Origin: Castanea sativa
Lineage: Eukaryota > Streptophyta > Magnoliopsida > Fagales > Fagaceae
Assembly: GCF_040712315.1 (NCBI RefSeq)
Contig: NC_134015.1
Location: forward strand, 2,020,445 to 2,084,444
Reading direction: 5' to 3'
DNA: 64,000 nt
The notes beneath the pieces were generated by a model. The model searched no databases. It had not been told where the DNA came from and was given only the letters and a program-made list of their open reading frames with translations. Shown here one piece after another: positions 37,128 to 48,796 of the stretch. Every line of letters begins with the position of its first letter. Position 1 is the first letter of the stretch. A program made the translations under genes and the position numbers.

Positions 37128-37513
37128 TGTTGGGACCATAATTTAACTTCCTACAATCACTCAAAAAACAGGTTCGTGTGGTGTGATGTCGAATGTCATA
37201 AAAGATTTGAGTGTGTCTTCCCCATCACCAATTAGTTTTGAGGTGAAATGACATAGCTCACGGTCCAATAAATGATATCAAAGCCAAGGTCATGGGTTTG
37301 AGTCACAGGAGTGTCATTATGAAGGAGGGATTGTTGGGGGACCACAATTTGACTCCCTACAACCACTCTAAAAACAGGCCCGCATGGTGTAATATCAAAT
37401 GCCATAAAACATTTGAGTGTATCTTTCTCATCACCAACTGGCTTTGAGGTGATTTGAGTGTGTCTCATCACCAATTGGTTTTGAGGTGAAATGATACAGC
37501 TCACGGTTCGACA
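37128..37513 (+). mobile_element. TRIM (terminal-repeat retrotransposon in miniature)
   Basis: 5' LTR 37128-37270 and 3' LTR 37332-37513 both start TGTTGGG and end CACGGTYCRAYA. Between them are a primer-binding site TGATATCAAAGCC (37273-37285, a decayed initiator-Met site) and a purine tract GAAGGAGGGA just before the 3' LTR. AAATT flanks the element on both sides (37123-37127, 37514-37518). The interior is only 61 bases. The 3' LTR has an extra internal duplication of about 37 bases around 37443-37480. Confidence 0.85.
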
Positions 37514-37713
37514 AAATTCTATTCTACATTCTTTGTTAGAAATAAATAGTAAAATAATTTAACCATATCATTCTTTCTTTAAAAGGTAAAATAAATAGTT
37601 CTATATATAAATGCAATCATAATAAATACCTATTAATAACTACCATAATAGATAGTAAAAAAAAAAAAAAATCATATTCAATATATGGATTATTGATTAG
37701 TTTATATTTAAAA

Positions 37714-37880
37714 GGTAGGACAATTGGTGCGATGGTCACTCTACAAGTATAAGTGCTTGTAAGGTGTGAGGGGCAAGGGTCAAGGTTTCAGTCTTTAAAA
37801 GGGAGCTTCATACACAAATACATTTAGATTAGGTTATAGTAGAATTCTATCTTGTATAAAAAAAATAAATAAAAAAAAAG
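37714..37880 (+). mobile_element. tRNA-derived SINE, family B
   Basis: Begins near ACAATTGGTGCGATGGTCAC (box A-like), has CAAGGTTTCAGTC (box B-like), ends TAGAATTCTATCTTGTATA plus an A-rich tail. GGTAGGACAA before and GGAAGGACAA after look like a target duplication. The minus-strand copy at 43420-43600 confirms the unit. Confidence 0.7.
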
Positions 37881-38282
37881 GAAGGACAAACCAAACAAAC
37901 ACCTTAAGTATTTTATTTTATTTTATTTTTTTGTGGAGATAATTACAATATACCGCTAACTCCGCAATTCAAACTCTTTCTTTCTTAGACTTCTAATCAG
38001 GCTTATGTTAATCTGTTAGGACTTTGTGGTTGGAGTCTTGGAGACAATTCAGTCACAAATTCATAATTTTATTTTATTTTTTAAATCACAAAGTAACTTA
38101 TTTGTTAACAATAAATAATAAGCCTTTTTCCTTCAACAAATAACAAAGACACGTCACCATAATGCTATGGCCTCAACACCCACCTCTCTCTTTCATTTTT
38201 CTTTTCTTTTTGAGATTTTTTGGATAATTAATTTTTTTTATAGGTTGGATAATTAGTTTTAACCCCTTTACCAGTCATAAAC

Positions 38283-38372
38283 TTTTTTTTTTTGGGGGTA
38301 CCCCCTCGGAATATGACTGCAAGGTTGGATAATTACGCTCTTGGCATTTCGAGGGGGGTACCCAAAAAATGG
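38283..38372. repeat. Small inverted-repeat insertion (possible MITE)
   Basis: TTTTTGGGGGTACCCCCTCGG and, inverted at the other end, TTTTTTGGGTACCCCCCTCG bound 90 bases. CAGTCATAAAC (11 bases) lies directly outside each end. A second direct repeat, GGTTGGATAATTA at 38244 and 38324, means a local duplication could also explain part of it. Confidence 0.5.
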
Positions 38373-38434
38373 CAGTCATAAACCTTCTTCTTTTATCTTT
38401 CCAAAATAGTCCGCTGTACTAATATATATGATTC

Positions 38435-38937
38435 GAACCAATCACGTAAGTTCTATAATAATTGTTGTATATTCATCAAAAAAAAAAAATTGTGTATAAA
38501 AAATTGCGTAATTAAAATGTATAAAAAAAATGATAACTTAAATGAAAAAATATAATAGTTAATATGAAAGGTAGGGAATTAATCAAATATTTAATCCCAC
38601 ATTAAAAAGGTGAGAGACTTTTTTATTTTTATTTTTTAAATGTGGTGATTAATAGGCTAAAATGTATTGGAGTAGATATTGGACCAGATACGTGCGCATG
38701 AACCAAACATGTAAGTTCTATAATAATTGTTGTATAAAACATTGTGTAATTAAAATGTATATATAATGAAAACTTAAATGTAAAAATATAGTAGTTAATA
38801 TGAAAGATAAGAAGTTAATCAAATATTTAATCCCACATTAAAAAGGTGAGAGACTCTTTTATTTTTATTTTTTTAAATGTGGTGATTAATAGGCTGAAAT
38901 GTATTGGAGTAGATATTGAACCAGATACGTGCCCATG
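38435..38937. repeat. Tandem duplication, two units of about 240-265 bases
   Basis: Unit 1 (38435-38699) and unit 2 (38700-38937) both run from GAACCAA through GTAAGTTCTATAATAATTG, AATCCCACATTAAAAAGGTG and GGAGTAGATATTG to CAGATACGTGC-CATG. They differ by small indels and few substitutions. Confidence 0.85.
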
Positions 38938-40149
38938 AGAAGGTGAAGAGAGAAGATGTTCACCCATTTCATGAAATAACTGTTTGAGCTTATTTATTTA
39001 TTCAAAAACTCCTTATCATCATTTATACAATAATAAAAAGCATTATTTATTATTAAAGCCTTTTTTAAATGAAAATACATTTTAAAATAGAAATATTTAG
39101 GGTTCAAAATTCAAATATAAAATAAAAGATACTCATATATATTTGTTTTAGATGGAAAGTGTGCTTAGAACATGTTTACTAAGATAAGCCTTCTTCAATA
39201 ATAACCAAGAAAAAAAAATGCGTTCTTTTTTCTTAAAAAAAACATTGTGTATATAATCTTCTTACCAAACGTCTTCATCATTTATACAGCAATTACAAGC
39301 ATTCTTTATATTAATGCCTTTTTTAAAAACATTGTGTATATAATTAACCTTCTTATCAAACGTCTAGAAATAATTTGAATAATGATTATCGCAAACTACT
39401 GGACGCACTCAGATATAGAAGTGTGGATATCTACCTTTACAAAATGTGGACATTGTTTAGTTTTCATGAAATAAACATACCATATTGGAGAATGTAAACT
39501 TCTGGATCTATAATTTGAAGAGTGTTGAGTCCAAGCCCTTTGGTTCAGCTTCAGGAGGACACATTATCCCAAGGCCTATCTGTGTATTCTATCACTCAAA
39601 ATAAGAAGCTAAGTTGAGAACCATTTATCGGCCTCTCATCTTTGTATTAGAATTAGAATTTAATCATTACGCAGTCACTTGGTAAAGCAGGTCAGGCCTC
39701 TTTGAGTACCTTATAAGTGATATCCCGATCACATTTTAGCCAAGATATGAGAACTTTTAGCCCTCATTTTAGCCAACGATTTAATGATACGTATATGCCC
39801 AAATACTAGGTTGGTCGTAATTGGTGAATGGAGGCCTAGGGCTAGGACTCAGTCTTGAGCCTACACAAGTTACAACCAGTCAGCAAACCCTTTAATGAGC
39901 CAACTGCAAACTACTGACAAAACTAGCATCATTAGGAATCATTTATAAACCCTGAGAATGGTTGGTGACCATAATATCAAGACAAGGGCCATCTTTCCCA
40001 ACTGTGCTAGAATGTACGTACGTATCAAATATTAGAGTAATGATTTCATCCTAAGTAATCTTTAAGGTTACAATTAGAATAACATTTCTTTTACTTGAAT
40101 TCATCGCTAACTTTTCTTTTACTTGAATACATCGTTAAGAGTTTCCACG
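38938..40149. other. Spacer, no gene seen
   Basis: AT-rich to about 39470, then less AT-rich (39480-40000) without an open frame or recognised domain. Confidence 0.4.
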
Positions 40150-40561
40150 TTAGTATTGTAAATTTTTTTTCTATTTTATATGTCTAAAATTTACTTTTTA
40201 TTTTATTTTATTTAACACATATTTTTATAAAATACCCATATCAGTTTATTTATTATAGTATTATAAACATTTATCCAAATAAAATTTTTATTTCTTTAAC
40301 ATTGTTAATAGTTACCGTGAGAGTAAGGTGAGAAAGGAAATGAGAAAAAGAGAGTGGGGAGAGAGGGAAAAAAGAATAAAAAAATTATTTACATGGTAAA
40401 CAGTAACCATGTATATATGCATGGTTACTGTTCATTTATAAAACCATTGTGTATATTTAGACATTTTTACAAAGATTGATATGAGGATTTTTGAGTTAAA
40501 ATGTGCAAAATTGAGCACTTTTTGTATTTTAGAAGTTGGTGTGATTGCTCTAATACTAATT
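40150..40561. mobile_element. Hairpin-forming MITE
   Basis: A perfect 13-base inverted repeat AACAGTAACCATG / CATGGTTACTGTT (about 40400-40433) sits at the centre. The outer arms are imperfect inverted repeats from TTAGTATT (40150) to AATACTAA (40552). No coding capacity. Exact ends and target duplication not resolved. Confidence 0.55.
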
Positions 40562-41436
40562 TTATTATTTACTAATCACAGTATGTTATATCAACATTTT
40601 ATATTTGGGAAAAAATTTATACAAAGTAGTGCATGCGCTTGTATACTACTTATTATTGTTTAATTTAAAAGCATCTACTGGTTTTCAACATTTGGTCAAA
40701 CTCTAATGAATAGGTAGTAGCCCAGAATCAAGTCCTTCATGTTGTTTATAGTACTTGAACTGAAGCAACAATCCTTGAACTTACATTTTGCTTATAGTGA
40801 TTCATTTCAACTTAATTTTATTTTTCTGATCATAACATGTTCTCTGGAAATTACCACTATTGAACCATTAACATCTGACCTATTTGTTAGTGATAAACTG
40901 ATAATATCATAATATGTATAATAATAATAAATAAAAAAACGTATTGGTGTTTCCTTTCTCCCTTTTTTCTAAGGATTTAGCATTAGGTGGACATATGTAG
41001 TATCTTTGTTGGCTAAGGGAGCGCAAAATTATTTAGGTACAATTTTTTCGACGTTGTATCTTATATTCCTCAATTAAATTCAATCATATAGTTTTATTAA
41101 TCAATACAACAAAAATGTGTTATTTTACCCTAATACAATTTATTTAGGGTGAGTGTGCACTTCTTTTTTTCTGCAGTCCTAGACAATGTTCTCAGTTTAT
41201 TAGTCTGGTTACTTTAATCTTACAAAAGTTCATTCATGGAATGATTAATGGCCAGGGCAAGGCTAACTATAGCTTTATAGACATTATTTTAAAACGGTTC
41301 ATATAAAAACTATAGACAAATGAGTTGCAAGTATAATTTTCTTGTCATTTGGACAAAGAAATGGTAAATGGATCATGATATACATTCATTGAAGTTCACC
41401 TATTTTTTATCTGTTTTTTTCCCCTAGCATTTGATG

Positions 41437-41477
<41 letters not shown>

Positions 41478-41873
41478 TTGCAACATACAATCATGTTAAA
41501 CCAAGTACAAGGACAAAACTAATTAATAACCATATATAAGATAGATAATCATGTAGATGGACTTTGTTCACATAAAAGTAATGGAAAGCCATGTCAAGAC
41601 CTCACATTCTCAAAAAAGCAGCAAACATTCCCAAAGGTAAAAACTTTCTTTTCTACCAAATATAAAGTCCTAACACTACAAGATTTGGCCCCAACAACAC
41701 CATCAAGACCCAAAAGACTAGAAACTCACAAGAAAAAGAAAAATAAACAAAGCACACAGCAACTAGTTAGTAGGTCCCAAACTAGTTATACCAAAACAAG
41801 TCCTAACTCTGAAAGACCTCAAACAAGACCAGCAAGCCAGAGACCCTATTGTGCATCCATGTCCTTCATTCTT
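40562..41873. other. Spacer and 3' flank of the small secreted protein gene
   Basis: No gene. A GA microsatellite of about 34 bases lies at 41441-41474. 41640-41870 is A-rich and likely the 3' UTR/flank of the minus-strand gene. Confidence 0.4.
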
Positions 41874-42179
41874 TCATGGTGGTGAACCAACACCAATGGG
41901 AACACCACTACCAGGGATTGTGGGGAGGATTGGAACACAGCCACCTGGGAAGAAAGAACAAAAGCTTGATGGACCAGAGCCAGAGCCAGAGCCAGAGCCA
42001 ATGCCACCAGCAAAACCTGGACTTGGAATGAACCCACCAACCCCACCAATGCCTCCAAGAAAGTTCTGAGGTTGTTCAACCTTGTCATTGCTCTTGAGTT
42101 GCCTTCCTCCTTCAACATCAGATGAAAGGACCAGTAGCAGGATGGTGAGCATCAAAAACACCTTAGTAACTCTCTCCAT
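41874..42179 (-). CDS. Small secreted Gly-rich protein (putative cell wall protein)
   Basis: 101 aa. N-terminal signal peptide, hydrophobic residues about 7-20 (VFLMLTILLLVLSS), likely cleaved near DVEGG. Then a charged segment (RQLKSNDKVEQ), a Gly-rich middle (FLGGIGGVGGF, and four Gly-Ser pairs at 61-68), a Cys pair (C74, C81 in FCSFFPGGC) and a Pro/Gly C-terminus ending GVGSPP. The Gly-Ser run comes from a hexanucleotide repeat, GAGCCA on the plus strand (about 41976-42000), so its length is prone to change. Coding character is supported by codon-clean frame, signal peptide and an isolated ATG; similar small apoplastic proteins exist in dicots, function unknown. Confidence 0.7.
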   Translation of the reverse strand: MERVTKVFLMLTILLLVLSSDVEGGRQLKSNDKVEQPQNFLGGIGGVGGFIPSPGFAGGIGSGSGSGSGPSSFCSFFPGGCVPILPTIPGSGVPIGVGSPP

Positions 42180-42222
42180 CTTAACACAAATACAACTCTC
42201 TGAAGTCTGAATACCCTAGCAA

Positions 42223-42298
42223 TGCTCTCTCTCTCTCTCTCTCTCTCAAACACACACTGTACAATGAGGAGAAGCTTAGTCATATACACCCATCTTAT
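42223..42298 (-). promoter_or_regulatory. Leader GA repeat and TATA-like box of the small secreted protein gene
   Basis: On the minus strand CTATAAGATGG (near 42288-42298) is TATA-like and a GAGAGA run (42223-42247) sits in the presumed leader, a common feature of plant 5' UTRs. Confidence 0.4.
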
Positions 42299-42299
42299 A

Positions 42300-43419
42300 G
42301 TACCAAGCTTTTCCATTTAAAGAAGGGTCTCAATTACTCTCAATTTGCTTAGCTTATAGTGTGGTCCGGGATGGAAAAGTATTGAGAGTAGTCACTAAAT
42401 GCAATTTAAATTATAGTCCTTTTGGAAGGGATATAACACACACCAAACAACCAACTTACTTGAAGTTACTAGCTAACCATGAGTTGGTAATTTGTTCTCA
42501 TAAATGGGTGGTGGATTAAAGAATTGTACATTTTGTAGCTAGGTATAAGTATAACTGCATTTTTTTTGTAACTTATTTTTTTGAACCCAATAAGTCAATA
42601 AAATAAAATAAAATAATTCAAACGTAAATAGCTATTTCACAACAAATAGAAGTATTTAGGTTGCTTTTAGCACATTCCATTATTTGGTAGCAAGTGATAA
42701 ATTTCATTTCCATAATCCATTCCAACGTTTAACCCAAGGACACATCCTCTAAATTTTTGTTGGTCTTTTTCGTGGCGAGGATTTATGATACCTATCTGAT
42801 AGGATGGGAATGTCCAGAGAAGCATCCATGTTGAACAAAAAGTGACTACCTATGTCTTAGCCAAAAATAATAAAATAAAATGTTAAAGAAAAAACCATCC
42901 ATATAGTACAAAGGATTTAACATAACTTATGAATTTATGACGATCCTACCTAACAATAAATGAATTGCGTAATGAATTTATGACGATCCTACCTAACAAT
43001 AAATACATTTCCAAATTCTTGAACTGTTGTTCACTAGTTCATATATCTACTACCCCCACTGATACATTTCTATTATAGCGGGGTAATATTTAACTGTTGC
43101 GCAGCTTTGTCGCAAAAATTAAATTTGCCATCGTTACTATATTGAAAGCGAAACTCTATAGAAAGGGATTAGTTTAATGTAAATTCAATAGTTTATATAA
43201 TTCATTTTTCAGTGGTTGGTCGGAAACTTGGAATCAATAAAATAGGAAGTATGGACGATTAATTTCTGCCTCTTTTGGTCTTTTGGTGAATGAAATGATA
43301 TGCTCCACATATATGCGAAAGAGGGCTAGTTTTCAAAAAAATTTGTAACTCATTGTCATTATTTTCTCCCAATAGTAAGAATTAAGGTTCAAATATCTTC
43401 ATTTGTTGTTCTTGTAGTT
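42300..43419. other. Spacer
   Basis: No gene. GAATTTATGACGATCCTACCTAACAATAAAT occurs as a direct repeat near 42931 and 42974 (only the core is cited as ATGACGATCCTACC). Confidence 0.4.
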
Positions 43420-43600
43420 TATTTATTTATTTTTAATACAAGATAGAATTCTACTCTAACCTAATCTAAGTGTATATGTATGTGAAGCTTCCTCATAGAG
43501 ACTTGAACCTCGACCCTTACCCCTCACACCCCACACCCCATAAGCACTTATACTTGTGGAGTGACTATTGCACCAAGGGTGTGCGGTGATACTTGTTGTT
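43420..43600 (-). mobile_element. tRNA-derived SINE, family B
   Basis: The reverse complement matches 37714-37880: TGCAATAGTCACTCCACAAG, GGGTCGAGGTTCAAGTC (box B), ending GTAGAATTCTATCTTGTATT. It is followed by TA (43604-43643) and GA (43648-43691) microsatellites. Confidence 0.7.
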
Positions 43601-43601
43601 A

Positions 43602-43694
<93 letters not shown>

Positions 43695-43932
43695 CAACTA
43701 CAATTTTTATTGAATTTGATTGAATGAAAACTAGAATAATCAAGTTAGGGTCAGCTAATTAGTAAATAGCTTTTTTCAAATCATTTTGCTTGTGTATGTT
43801 ATATTCACTTTACACGTTTTTTGTATCAATTAAAAAAAAAAAAAATTAAGATAGAGTTATGCACCTTTTTTATAACATCACAAGTACAAATTTATCCCAT
43901 TATTTTCTCAACAGAATTTATTCAAAGACTTA

Positions 43933-44420
43933 TGGCACGTTTGATACATTGAATGAGAATTACAGCGGGAATTGTAATCTTCATTACTAGGAATAAAATA
44001 TGATGTAATGAAATATATAACAAAACCTATTTATAAGTTTGGTTGTAAGTTATAACATTAGAATAAAACTTAAGATTTATTCTAGGAAATATCTTACTTA
44101 TATAATTATATTTCCTTAAAATAATATTTCTTAAATTTGAGAGAGAGATGAGTTATTTTTTATGATTTTTTATTTTTATGATTGTTACATATATATGGAA
44201 AATTTGTTTATTTGGAAATGCATTAACTTTAGAAATTATTGCACCTACTAATGAATAGCTATTACAATCTATTAGAGAGGAATAGTTATTTCTCATTTTA
44301 AAAAATATTCATAAGAAATGATTAGTCTTTGTAATAAAAACATTATCAAACTAAAGCATGACTAAACCATAAGAATAACTATTACATTACAATGCTTATT
44401 ACAGTATACCAAACATGCCC
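43933..44420. mobile_element. MITE downstream of peroxidase A
   Basis: Ends TGGCACGTTTGATACATTG and, inverted, GGGCATGTTTGGTATACTG; TTA directly flanks both sides (43930-43932, 44421-44423). The duplicated segment B has no such insertion at the equivalent site (near 58895), which gives the empty site. 3-base TTA duplication fits PIF/Harbinger-type MITEs. Confidence 0.8.
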
Positions 44421-44516
44421 TTACAGAGGAACTTATTTATACTTGAATTATCCTTGAAGAATGAAACTGTGTAAGTAATAATACAAAATAATTTCAACTA
44501 TCACACAGCTTATAAT

Positions 44517-47012
44517 TTAGTTCACAAACTTACAATCTTTCCTAATCTCACCTTGGCTTCCTGTAATCACATCAATGTAACCCATTTTCACCATAGCTGC
44601 TGCAAACTTATAAGCCCATATTTCACCTTGCTTTGCATTATTCCTAACAATTTCAACTGTTGAAGAGCTGCTCAAAAGAGTTTGATCAGAGGTTAATAAT
44701 CCATTGTGATTCTTCAAATCTGTATAGTACTTATTATCAAGCCTATGTGGTGTAAGTACATCAAGGGGCACAGTTATTGGATAGTCATCGCTAGCGGTTT
44801 TTGGACACTTGGCCTTTAAGGCTCTAGCAAATTCGGGATCCATTGAAGGGTCTTGTGATTTTGTTTCACTGAAATTGTATAATCGTTGTTTGAAAGAAGA
44901 ACAATGTGATATTCCTATGGAATGTGCCCCAGAAAGTGTGACCATTTCATCAAGACTAAGGCCTTTTTTAGCAAACCATTTTTTGAGTTTCTTGGCATTG
45001 AAGTCAGGTGCTGGAAGGTTATTGTTAGGCTCATCTTTGCGGGAAACCCTGCCATCACGGCGTCCTGATGGTACTATGTAACTTATGCCTCCAACTTTGT
45101 AAGCACTGTCACGAGCAGCAAATGCAATAATATCTGCACAAGAAACTGTTTGTGGGCATTGAGCTTCAAGTTCAGTCTTTGCCTCATATATCACTTCAAA
45201 GCCTCGCAAGGGTTTGTTCGCTATATTTTCCTTCTCTGCTTGGTTTCCAGATGTTGACTCCAATAGGATGGAGGCATCACAACCCTAGCATAGATAAAAT
45301 GGGAAAATATTATTTAACTCTAACATCTTAGTAGCATTCAAAATATTCTTTTAACCCCTCCCCAAAAAAAAACTTAAAATATTGAAATATGATGCAATAA
45401 GTATCTTACGTATCAGATATAATCTATTATGTTTTTTAGAGTATGTAGATCCCACAACTATGCTGTCGAAGTATTCTTCTCACCATAATAATAATAATAA
45501 TAATAATAAACAACTTCAAATTTTGGCACATAACTACATCTATATATGATAATTATATATGCAGTGGACATATGCAGTATGTCTTTAAGTATAGATGGTA
45601 ATTCATGTTTATGTGTTTTATCAACTTATAAGATTTTAGTTGTATAAGTGTTTATTAATTGTGTTAGGATTTCTCAACAATAACACGATTTGTTTATTAA
45701 ATAGGTTAACATGATACAACTTGACACGACCCGTTTGACAAATAAATCATGCAATCAAAGTTAACACATATACTTTACATGAATAACCTATTTGCAATTC
45801 TCACATTTTATAAAATAAAAAAGTACACAATTAGATTGCAAACAAAGTTCTTCTTAAAGATTAAAGATTTGAAACAAAGTCACAAACAATTAAAATATAA
45901 TTATAACTATAAATTTTGAAGAGTAAATTTATCAAATTAACCTTAAATTAAATGGATCAAATGAGTTCAAACTGGTTTCACATGTTAAAGCAAAGAGAAA
46001 GTTGTTTCATCTATATTATGAGGATCTGCTGTTAAAGCAAAAGTTCCACAAAAGTCGTGGGTTAGACACCTGTTGCTATATCCTGTCGGTTAAGATAAAC
46101 CTTTCTTCGGCGACATGAACGAAAAGGTCCATATCTACGAAAGTTCGTTCACGTAATGGTCCCGTAGCTCAGTTGGTTAGAGCGTTGGTCTTATGAGCCG
46201 AAGGTCGCGGGTTCGAGCCCCGCCGGGACCATTTCTCACTCCGAATTTTTATTCTAGCATTTTTTTAAGGTAGCCTATATATAGCATAATAGCCATTTGC
46301 AATTATGTTTGACTTGACTCTCTCTCTCTGTTCTTCAAATATGACAGATATGACTTTGAAATTAACATGTACAAGAAGCTTAACAAAAAGAAAAAGAAAA
46401 AAAAGAAGCAGATTTTATTGAACATAAGATGTTGATGGATCTTGAAAATGACTTTGAAACATGCATAAGAGGCTTAACAAATAACTAAAACAGATTATAT
46501 TGAACAATTGAACATGTTAATAGGTCTTAAAAAGTGTCTTTGAAACATGCTTGAGAAGCTTAACAGATAATAAAAGCAGAAGCTATCGAACACAAAATTT
46601 TAATGGGTCTTGAATATGACTTTGAGTAATGCATAAGAATCTCACAAAAAAAAAAAAAAAAACTATATGTCGAGCATAATATGCTCATGAGTCTTAAAAA
46701 GTGACTTTAAGAAATAGCAAATTAACAGATTCTATATATTGAACATAAAAATTAATTTAATTGGTGTATTGCAAAATTGAGCTAGCATACCCTGACAAAA
46801 CAGTCATGATAATGCATTCTGATGAGGCCAGCAGCTAGGCCAGGGTTCCTTGACACAGCTTTGTTCACGGTGTTTCTCACAATGATCTCTGCAGAAGGAC
46901 AAGTTGATTGATAGTAACCCACTTTGAGTGATGATGGCATGGCCAGTGACACTGACACCATCATAGACATAGTAACAAAGAGAACCAAGCAAATTTTGAT
47001 GGTTGTTGCCAT
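44517..47012 (-). CDS. Class III peroxidase A (secreted; 2 exons)
   Basis: Secreted haem peroxidase acting in the apoplast on phenolics with hydrogen peroxide (lignin, wall cross-linking, defence); exact substrate unknown. Exons 47012-46791 and 45284-44517, intron phase 0, 329 aa. Signal peptide residues 1-24 (ends VSLA). Distal site R65 and H69 in [15 protein letters not shown]; proximal haem ligand H195 in [11 protein letters not shown]; all eight disulphide Cys present (e.g. C38, C71, C76, C117, C123, C202). Tyr68 replaces the nearly universal Phe of HFHDC. Only the first family intron is kept; the others are absent. A tRNA gene lies in the intron on the other strand. Paralogue at 59003-60125. 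Confidence 0.93.
46158..46231 (+). tRNA. tRNA, anticodon read as UAU (tRNA-Ile-like)
   Basis: 74 bases folding as a complete cloverleaf: acceptor GGTCCCG/CGGGACC, D arm GCTC/GAGC, anticodon arm TTGGT/GCCGA with loop CTTATGA, T arm GCGGG/CCCGC with TTCGAGC loop, discriminator A. Box A TAGCTCAGTTGG and box B GGTTCGAGCCC are intact, and a T5 terminator lies about 15 bases downstream (46246). The loop gives anticodon TAT, i.e. Ile; no tRNA intron is present. The anticodon stem contains wobble pairs, so the identity is less certain than the gene. It lies in the peroxidase A intron on the opposite strand. Confidence 0.85.
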
Positions 47013-47135
47013 AGTTACTCTACAACTGATCAAATACTGTAAAGAGTGAATGATGAATAGGCGAAAAGAGCAAAGAAAGAACAATATATATTATAAGCAA
47101 GTTAGAGATGAAGGGAAAGGTTGATGCTAACCAAG

Positions 47136-47143
47136 TATATATA
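47136..47143 (-). promoter_or_regulatory. TATA box of peroxidase A
   Basis: TATATATA on the minus strand, 124 bases before the ATG, in a CTATATATACTTGGTTAGC context that is conserved upstream of peroxidase B (60465-60472). Confidence 0.6.
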
Positions 47144-47981
47144 GGCAACAAAATAGTGAAGATGAGATTGGCATGCAGTTTTACTTTTACACGAAAACGC
47201 GTATAGCTAAATGGAGGAAAAACTTGAAGCTGTATAAGTTTGAGGGTTTCCGTGGTACGTAACATTTAGGAAACAGTCTTCAATGGATTCATTCCAAGTA
47301 GCTTATTTTGTACAAGATCTTTTAGCCTATTAGTTTTTTAGTGGTTGGTGATGTATCTATCTTCTTAGACTTTCAGGGAACACAACTTGACAATGGAGAG
47401 AATAAGAAGGCAAAATAATCTTCATACACTCAATGCGTTCATAATATGCAGACTGGGTCAGTCATTCATATTTGAGCTTAATTTTCAGTATCATTAGGGT
47501 TATAGTTTCTCTTACGTGTTAACAACTTGATTAGGACAATGAAATGGATGGAAAACAACCGAAAGGAATATTAGTACATCCCGCTAATACTATTCTACTG
47601 TTTGAGAGCTCTTCAGAAGAGAAGAATGGAACAAGTCTAATAGGGAAAATGCTGATCATTTTCCTAAATACTGAAGAGGAAATGAATTTTATGTACCTAT
47701 TTAAATGGAAAGAAATAAAATATAAGAGACTCAATAGTAAACATATATATATTTATTTACTTTTCGTATTTAAAAAAAAATTCAAATAGACTAGAGAAAA
47801 TAAGAATAAAAAATAATTATTTTTTCTATTCCATTCCATTTTCATTACAATTTACTTATTTCATTTCATTTCATATATATAGTGATTATGGACATCCATA
47901 ATAGAGTATAATTTATTAGAAAAATTAATTTATGAAGGAACAAGTACTTATTGCAATTGGAAAAATAGGTTACAAAAACAT

Positions 47982-48080
47982 TTTTTTATTTTATTTGAGA
48001 GAGTTTTAACCTATAGTGTCTGTTCTTGATGGTAGCTCTTATCATCAGATCAAGATATCAATCAGTTTTTGATGTGCAAT
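47982..48080 (-). mobile_element. Truncated SINE, family A
   Basis: GAGTTTTAACCTATAGTGTC through GATCAAGATATCAATCAGTTTTTG matches the tail half of the element at 3291-3452. It is absent from segment copy B. Confidence 0.5.
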
Positions 48081-48796
48081 AATTATTCAATATTTTCAAA
48101 ATTTACAGCGTAATACTTCCTCTCTCACATTAATTAATAATTAGATTTATATGATAATATTCACCATTCATATAAGATAAAGGAGTACTATGTTCCTTTA
48201 CTTTGAGAGTATTTAGTAATTTTCTGTGATTAATAGGGGTGGCGCTAGCTGATTTGCAAAAAAAAAAAAAAAAAAAATTTGTATATTTTATTTTGTTTTG
48301 ACCCTCCTAAAATAAAATTTTCATCACCTTGACCTTAATATTTTTTTTCTAAGTACATCTAAAATAACCTTGAATATGATACCCTTACCAATATCTTAAC
48401 ATTTTTAAACAAAGAAAAATGTCCAACAACAAACCAATTTGATCTAAAACGTTGAAAATAAAAAAATAGTTGCTAAATCTAAATGTGTTTTTAATTTGTT
48501 ATTTGTTGAGTGGGGACTAGGGGATGAGATAGGCTGAGAGTGATTGGAGGAAGATATAAACAAATGTTAACACAACAAAAATTTTCTTCACTTTTTACTG
48601 AAAGTAGTATAAATAAAATGTAAAAGCTAAATAAAACAAGTAAGTACTTATATGGGACCTGCATATAGCAAGAAAAGAAGAAGAAGAGAGCAATAAGCTC
48701 GCTTATAATCAAGACTCAAACACACTTAATAAAATTACAAAGAATAATAGTTGTCAAAGTTGAGTTGAATTGTTAAATAAAATAATCATAAAGAGT
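48081..48796. other. Spacer within segment copy A
   Basis: AT-rich, A18 tract near 48260, no gene seen; no counterpart in copy B. Confidence 0.4.
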
